Origin: Pseudomonas sp. AN-1
GTDB lineage: Bacteria; Pseudomonadota; Gammaproteobacteria; Pseudomonadales; Pseudomonadaceae
DNA length: 64,000 nt
Direction: 5' to 3'
NCBI RefSeq assembly: GCF_034057115.1
Contig: NZ_CP139195.1
Coordinates: 4,340,001 to 4,404,000, forward strand
The notes beneath the pieces were generated by a model that saw only the letters and a program-made list of their open reading frames with translations, was not told the DNA's origin and did not search any database. Both the position numbers and the translations under genes were made by a program. Positions 61,826 through 64,000 of the stretch are shown piece after piece; position 1 is the first letter of the stretch, and each line of letters starts with the position of its first letter.

Positions 61826-62800
61826 TCAGCGCTGGATGTCGCGGTCGGCGTCGATCGTGTAGGGCAGCTCGAGCAGCTGCAGCGCCGGGCCTTCCAGACT
61901 GCCCAGGTGCAGGCGGCCGTCCTCGACGGCGTTGTCCTGCAGCACGGCGAGCAGCTCGATGCCGTCGTCGCTGCGCGCGGCCAGCGCCACCTCGCCCACC
62001 GAGCTGGCGTGCACCGGCGAGAACAGCTCGCTGCCGGGCGCCGGCAGTTCGCCGCCGTCCAGCCGCAGGCGGTACAGGCGGCGCTTGAGGCGGCCGAGGT
62101 ACTGCATGCGCGCGACGATTTCCTGGCCGGTGTAGCAGCCCTTCTTGAAGCTGACGCCGCCGAGGCTCTGCAGGTTGAGCATCTGCGGGATGAACAGCTC
62201 GCGGGTCGCGCCGAACACCTGGGCGACGCCGGCGCGCACCTGGCTCAGCAGCCAGTCGTTGAGGCTGCCCTCGGGCAGGTGGGCGGCAAGGCGATGGTGC
62301 AGGCCGTCGGCCGCGCTGACGGGCACCCACAGCTCGGCGCGTTCGCCCGGCAGGCGCACGGCGAGCAGCTCGTCGTGTCGGGCGACGCTGCCGTCGGCGC
62401 TCGGCAGGTCGACGCCGAGGGCGAGCAGGGCGCCGTCGCCCTGGCTGAGGCCGAAACGCACCCAGGCCGCGCTCTCGTCGGCCAGTTGAGCCTTGAAGAA
62501 CACCGCGTACTTCTTCAGGTCGGCCAGCTGCGGCTCGATCAGCTCGCGGGCCATGGCCAGGGCGAAGCCGTCGGCCAGCGGCACGATGCGGAAGCTCGAC
62601 AGCATGCGGCCCTTGGGCGTGCAGCGCGCGCCCAGGCTGCTGGTCTCGGCGTTCAGGTAGTTGAGGTTGCAGGTCAGCTGACCCTGGAGGAACTTGGCGG
62701 CATCCACGCCGTGGACGGCGAGAACCCCCTCGTGGTCGAGCGAGCAGAAGAATGCGGACATCGTGTCGGTTGCCGGTGCGAAGGTCGGGGCGGTCATCAT
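61826..62800 (-). CDS. ygfZ: tRNA-modifying/Fe-S-related folate-binding protein YgfZ
   Basis: A 324-residue GcvT-fold protein of the YgfZ family, which uses folate to help Fe-S cluster maturation and tRNA thiolation. The signature KGCYTGQEIVARMQYLGR with the essential Cys is at about 228-245. LQGQLTCNL and RCTPKGRMLSSFRI are present in the N-terminal part. The start is uncertain between 62800, 62797 and M14 at 62761. It is next to sdhE on the other strand, as in other Pseudomonas. Confidence 0.9.
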   Translation of the reverse strand: MMTAPTFAPATDTMSAFFCSLDHEGVLAVHGVDAAKFLQGQLTCNLNYLNAETSSLGARCTPKGRMLSSFRIVPLADGFALAMARELIEPQLADLKKYAVFFKAQLADESAAWVRFGLSQGDGALLALGVDLPSADGSVARHDELLAVRLPGERAELWVPVSAADGLHHRLAAHLPEGSLNDWLLSQVRAGVAQVFGATRELFIPQMLNLQSLGGVSFKKGCYTGQEIVARMQYLGRLKRRLYRLRLDGGELPAPGSELFSPVHASSVGEVALAARSDDGIELLAVLQDNAVEDGRLHLGSLEGPALQLLELPYTIDADRDIQR

Positions 62801-62882
62801 AGAGCGCCCCGCCGACTCTTGTCAGCGGGCTGGCGGCGTCGGAGGCCCTCGCTATAATGCCGCGATTGCCGAGGAGGCCGAG

Positions 62883-63140
62883 ATGACCGAAGAAAACATC
62901 GAACTGAAACGACTGCAGTGGGAATGCCGGCGCGGCATGCTGGAGCTGGACGTGCTGTTCAAGCCGTTCCTCGACGAGGCCTACGCCCAACTGGAGGCGG
63001 TCGACCAGGAGCGTTTCCGCAACCTGCTCAAGTGCGAGGACCCGGACCTGTTCAGCTGGTTCATGGGCTACAGCCAGCCCGAGAACGCCGACCACGCGCG
63101 CATGGTGCGCATGATCCTGGATCGTGTCCAGCCGAAGTGA
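62883..63140 (+). CDS. sdhE: FAD assembly factor SdhE
   Basis: An 85-residue helical protein that attaches FAD to succinate dehydrogenase flavoprotein (also called CptB or YgfY). The RGMLELDVLF motif, equivalent to the essential RGxxELD, is at about residues 17-26. GAGGCCGAG lies before the start. The stop overlaps the next gene (ygfX) by 17 bp, and the neighbour nadB encodes another covalent-FAD-family oxidase. ygfZ is divergent. Confidence 0.9.
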   Translation: MTEENIELKRLQWECRRGMLELDVLFKPFLDEAYAQLEAVDQERFRNLLKCEDPDLFSWFMGYSQPENADHARMVRMILDRVQPK

Positions 63141-63594
63141 GCCCTTCGAGTGCCACTGGCGCCCGTCGCGGCGCCTGCTGGCGCTCTATCTGCTGAGCCT
63201 GGGGCTGGCCGTGCTGGCCCTGGCGCTCGCCGCCATCCCGGGCTGGGCGCAGGCCGCCGGCCTGCTGCTCTGCCTGGTCCACGCCGCCTGGACCCTGCCG
63301 CGCGCGATCCTGCTCAGCCACCTGAGTGCCTTCACCGCCCTGCGCCATGACGGGCGTGGCTGGCAACTGCGCAATGCCGCCGAGGGCTGGGTGGCGGTGC
63401 AGCTGCGCCCGGGCAGCCTGGCGCTGCCGCAGGCGGTGGTGCTGCAGTTCCGCCGGCCTGGACAGTGGTTCGCCCGCGGACTGTGCATTCCGGCCGACAG
63501 CCTGTGCCGCGACCGGCATCGCCGCCTGCGCGTGCGCCTGAAGTTCGCCCGCCGGCGCTGGGCGCCGGTGGGCGAGGCTCAGTCGGGCAGGTAG
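63124..63594 (+). CDS. ygfX: YgfX family membrane protein (CptA-like)
   Basis: A 156-residue protein with two membrane helices (about residues 18-36 and 40-60) and a soluble C-terminal part, the YgfX/CptA family usually encoded after sdhE. Its proposed toxin function in E. coli is disputed. The GTG start at 63124 overlaps sdhE by 17 bp, so translation is coupled. The N-terminus [16 protein letters not shown] fits the family. Its 3' end overlaps the end of nadB on the opposite strand by 16 bp. Confidence 0.82.
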   Translation: MSSRSEPFECHWRPSRRLLALYLLSLGLAVLALALAAIPGWAQAAGLLLCLVHAAWTLPRAILLSHLSAFTALRHDGRGWQLRNAAEGWVAVQLRPGSLALPQAVVLQFRRPGQWFARGLCIPADSLCRDRHRRLRVRLKFARRRWAPVGEAQSGR

Positions 63595-64000
63595 CCCGGC
63601 GGCACCAGGATGGTGTCGCCGGCCTTGGGCAACTGGCCTGGGTAGTCGAGGGTGTAGTGCAGGCCGCGGCTCTCGCGGCGCAGCATGGCCGACTGGATCA
63701 TCAGCTCGGCGACCAGCGCCAGGTTGCGCAGCTCGATCAGGTCGCGGCTGACCCGGTAGTTGCTGTAGAACTCGTGGATCTCGCTCTGCAGCAGGCGCAC
63801 GCGGTGCTGGGCGCGCTGCAGGCGCTTGTTGGTGCGCACGATGCCGACGTAGTCCCACATGAAGCGCCGCAGTTCGTCCCAGTTGTGCGCGATGATCACG
63901 TCCTCGTCGGAGTCGGTGACCTGGCTGGCGTCCCAGCTCGGCAGCGCATGCGGCATGCCGACCCGTTCCAGCTGGCTGACGATGTCGGCGGCGGCCGCGC
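63579..64000 (-). CDS. nadB: L-aspartate oxidase, C-terminal part (truncated by window end)
   Basis: About 140 C-terminal residues of L-aspartate oxidase, the first enzyme of NAD synthesis. The visible part is the helical C-terminal domain: [20 protein letters not shown], then [20 protein letters not shown] and the family [15 protein letters not shown]. The frame continues beyond position 64000 without a start, so the gene runs out of the window. Its neighbours sdhE, ygfX and ygfZ match the P. aeruginosa order. Confidence 0.93.
   Translation of the reverse strand, partial: AAAADIVSQLERVGMPHALPSWDASQVTDSDEDVIIAHNWDELRRFMWDYVGIVRTNKRLQRAQHRVRLLQSEIHEFYSNYRVSRDLIELRNLALVAELMIQSAMLRRESRGLHYTLDYPGQLPKAGDTILVPPGYLPD

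Noticed and set aside
63124-63594. Toxin-antitoxin pair sdhE-ygfX
   Set aside because: The CptBA toxin-antitoxin idea is disputed; SdhE is an established FAD assembly factor, so I do not call a toxin system.

Overview
The window is high-GC gammaproteobacterial chromosome, almost certainly Pseudomonadaceae. The right end matches the Pseudomonas nadB - sdhE/ygfX - ygfZ - tctED - opdH - tctCBA - ung neighbourhood. The rest carries typical Pseudomonas accessory modules (eut, tmm/tdm/dmm, tcu) and REP-type repeats. No phage, IS element, CRISPR array or rRNA was seen. There is one tRNA, tRNA-Gly(CCC).

Layout. 0.2-4.0 kb: a four-gene operon for the heme-dependent oxidative N-demethylase / dimethylamine monooxygenase (small Cys4 subunit, FMN/2Fe-2S reductase, heme subunit, GcvT-like subunit). 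A small multidrug resistance exporter, a ZapE-type ATPase, a cytosine-deaminase-like enzyme and two hypotheticals follow. 7.8-14.0 kb: a tmm - tdm - amt operon (trimethylamine monooxygenase, TMAO demethylase, ammonium-transporter paralogue) divergent from a small HTH-PAS regulator. Together these convert TMA to TMAO to DMA to monomethylamine plus formaldehyde. All three relevant promoter regions carry the same palindrome, GRGAA-N7-TTCYY.

15-23 kb: a zinc alcohol dehydrogenase, an AraC-type regulator and a divergent ethanolamine operon (aldehyde dehydrogenase exaC, permease, eutB, eutC) with intercistronic hairpins and a REPIN. 23-27 kb: a DUF2946 - TonB receptor - PepSY uptake module. 27-32 kb: kdpD-kdpE-kup with no kdpFABC; KdpD has lost its Walker A lysine. 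32-42 kb: a cupin protein, gltS plus a TAXI-type lipoprotein, DUF2279 and DUF4197 proteins, copper ATPase copA with a CueR-type promoter, an HPP membrane protein lacking CBS domains, and the tRNA. 42-49 kb: rsuA, a His-rich mini-lipoprotein, two crotonase-family genes, tandem periplasmic binding proteins without permeases, ung and a DUF6279 lipoprotein.

49.8-62 kb: a tricarboxylate block. tcuR-tcuAB (tricarballylate/citrate oxidation) looks less GC-rich than its surroundings and probably arrived as an insertion. Next to it lie an AbrB-family membrane protein, tctABC, the porin opdH and the two-component system tctDE, giving a complete outer- and inner-membrane tricarboxylate route. 61.8-64 kb: ygfZ, sdhE, ygfX and the 3' part of nadB, which runs off the window.

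All family assignments come from reading protein motifs and synteny by eye; no database search was made.
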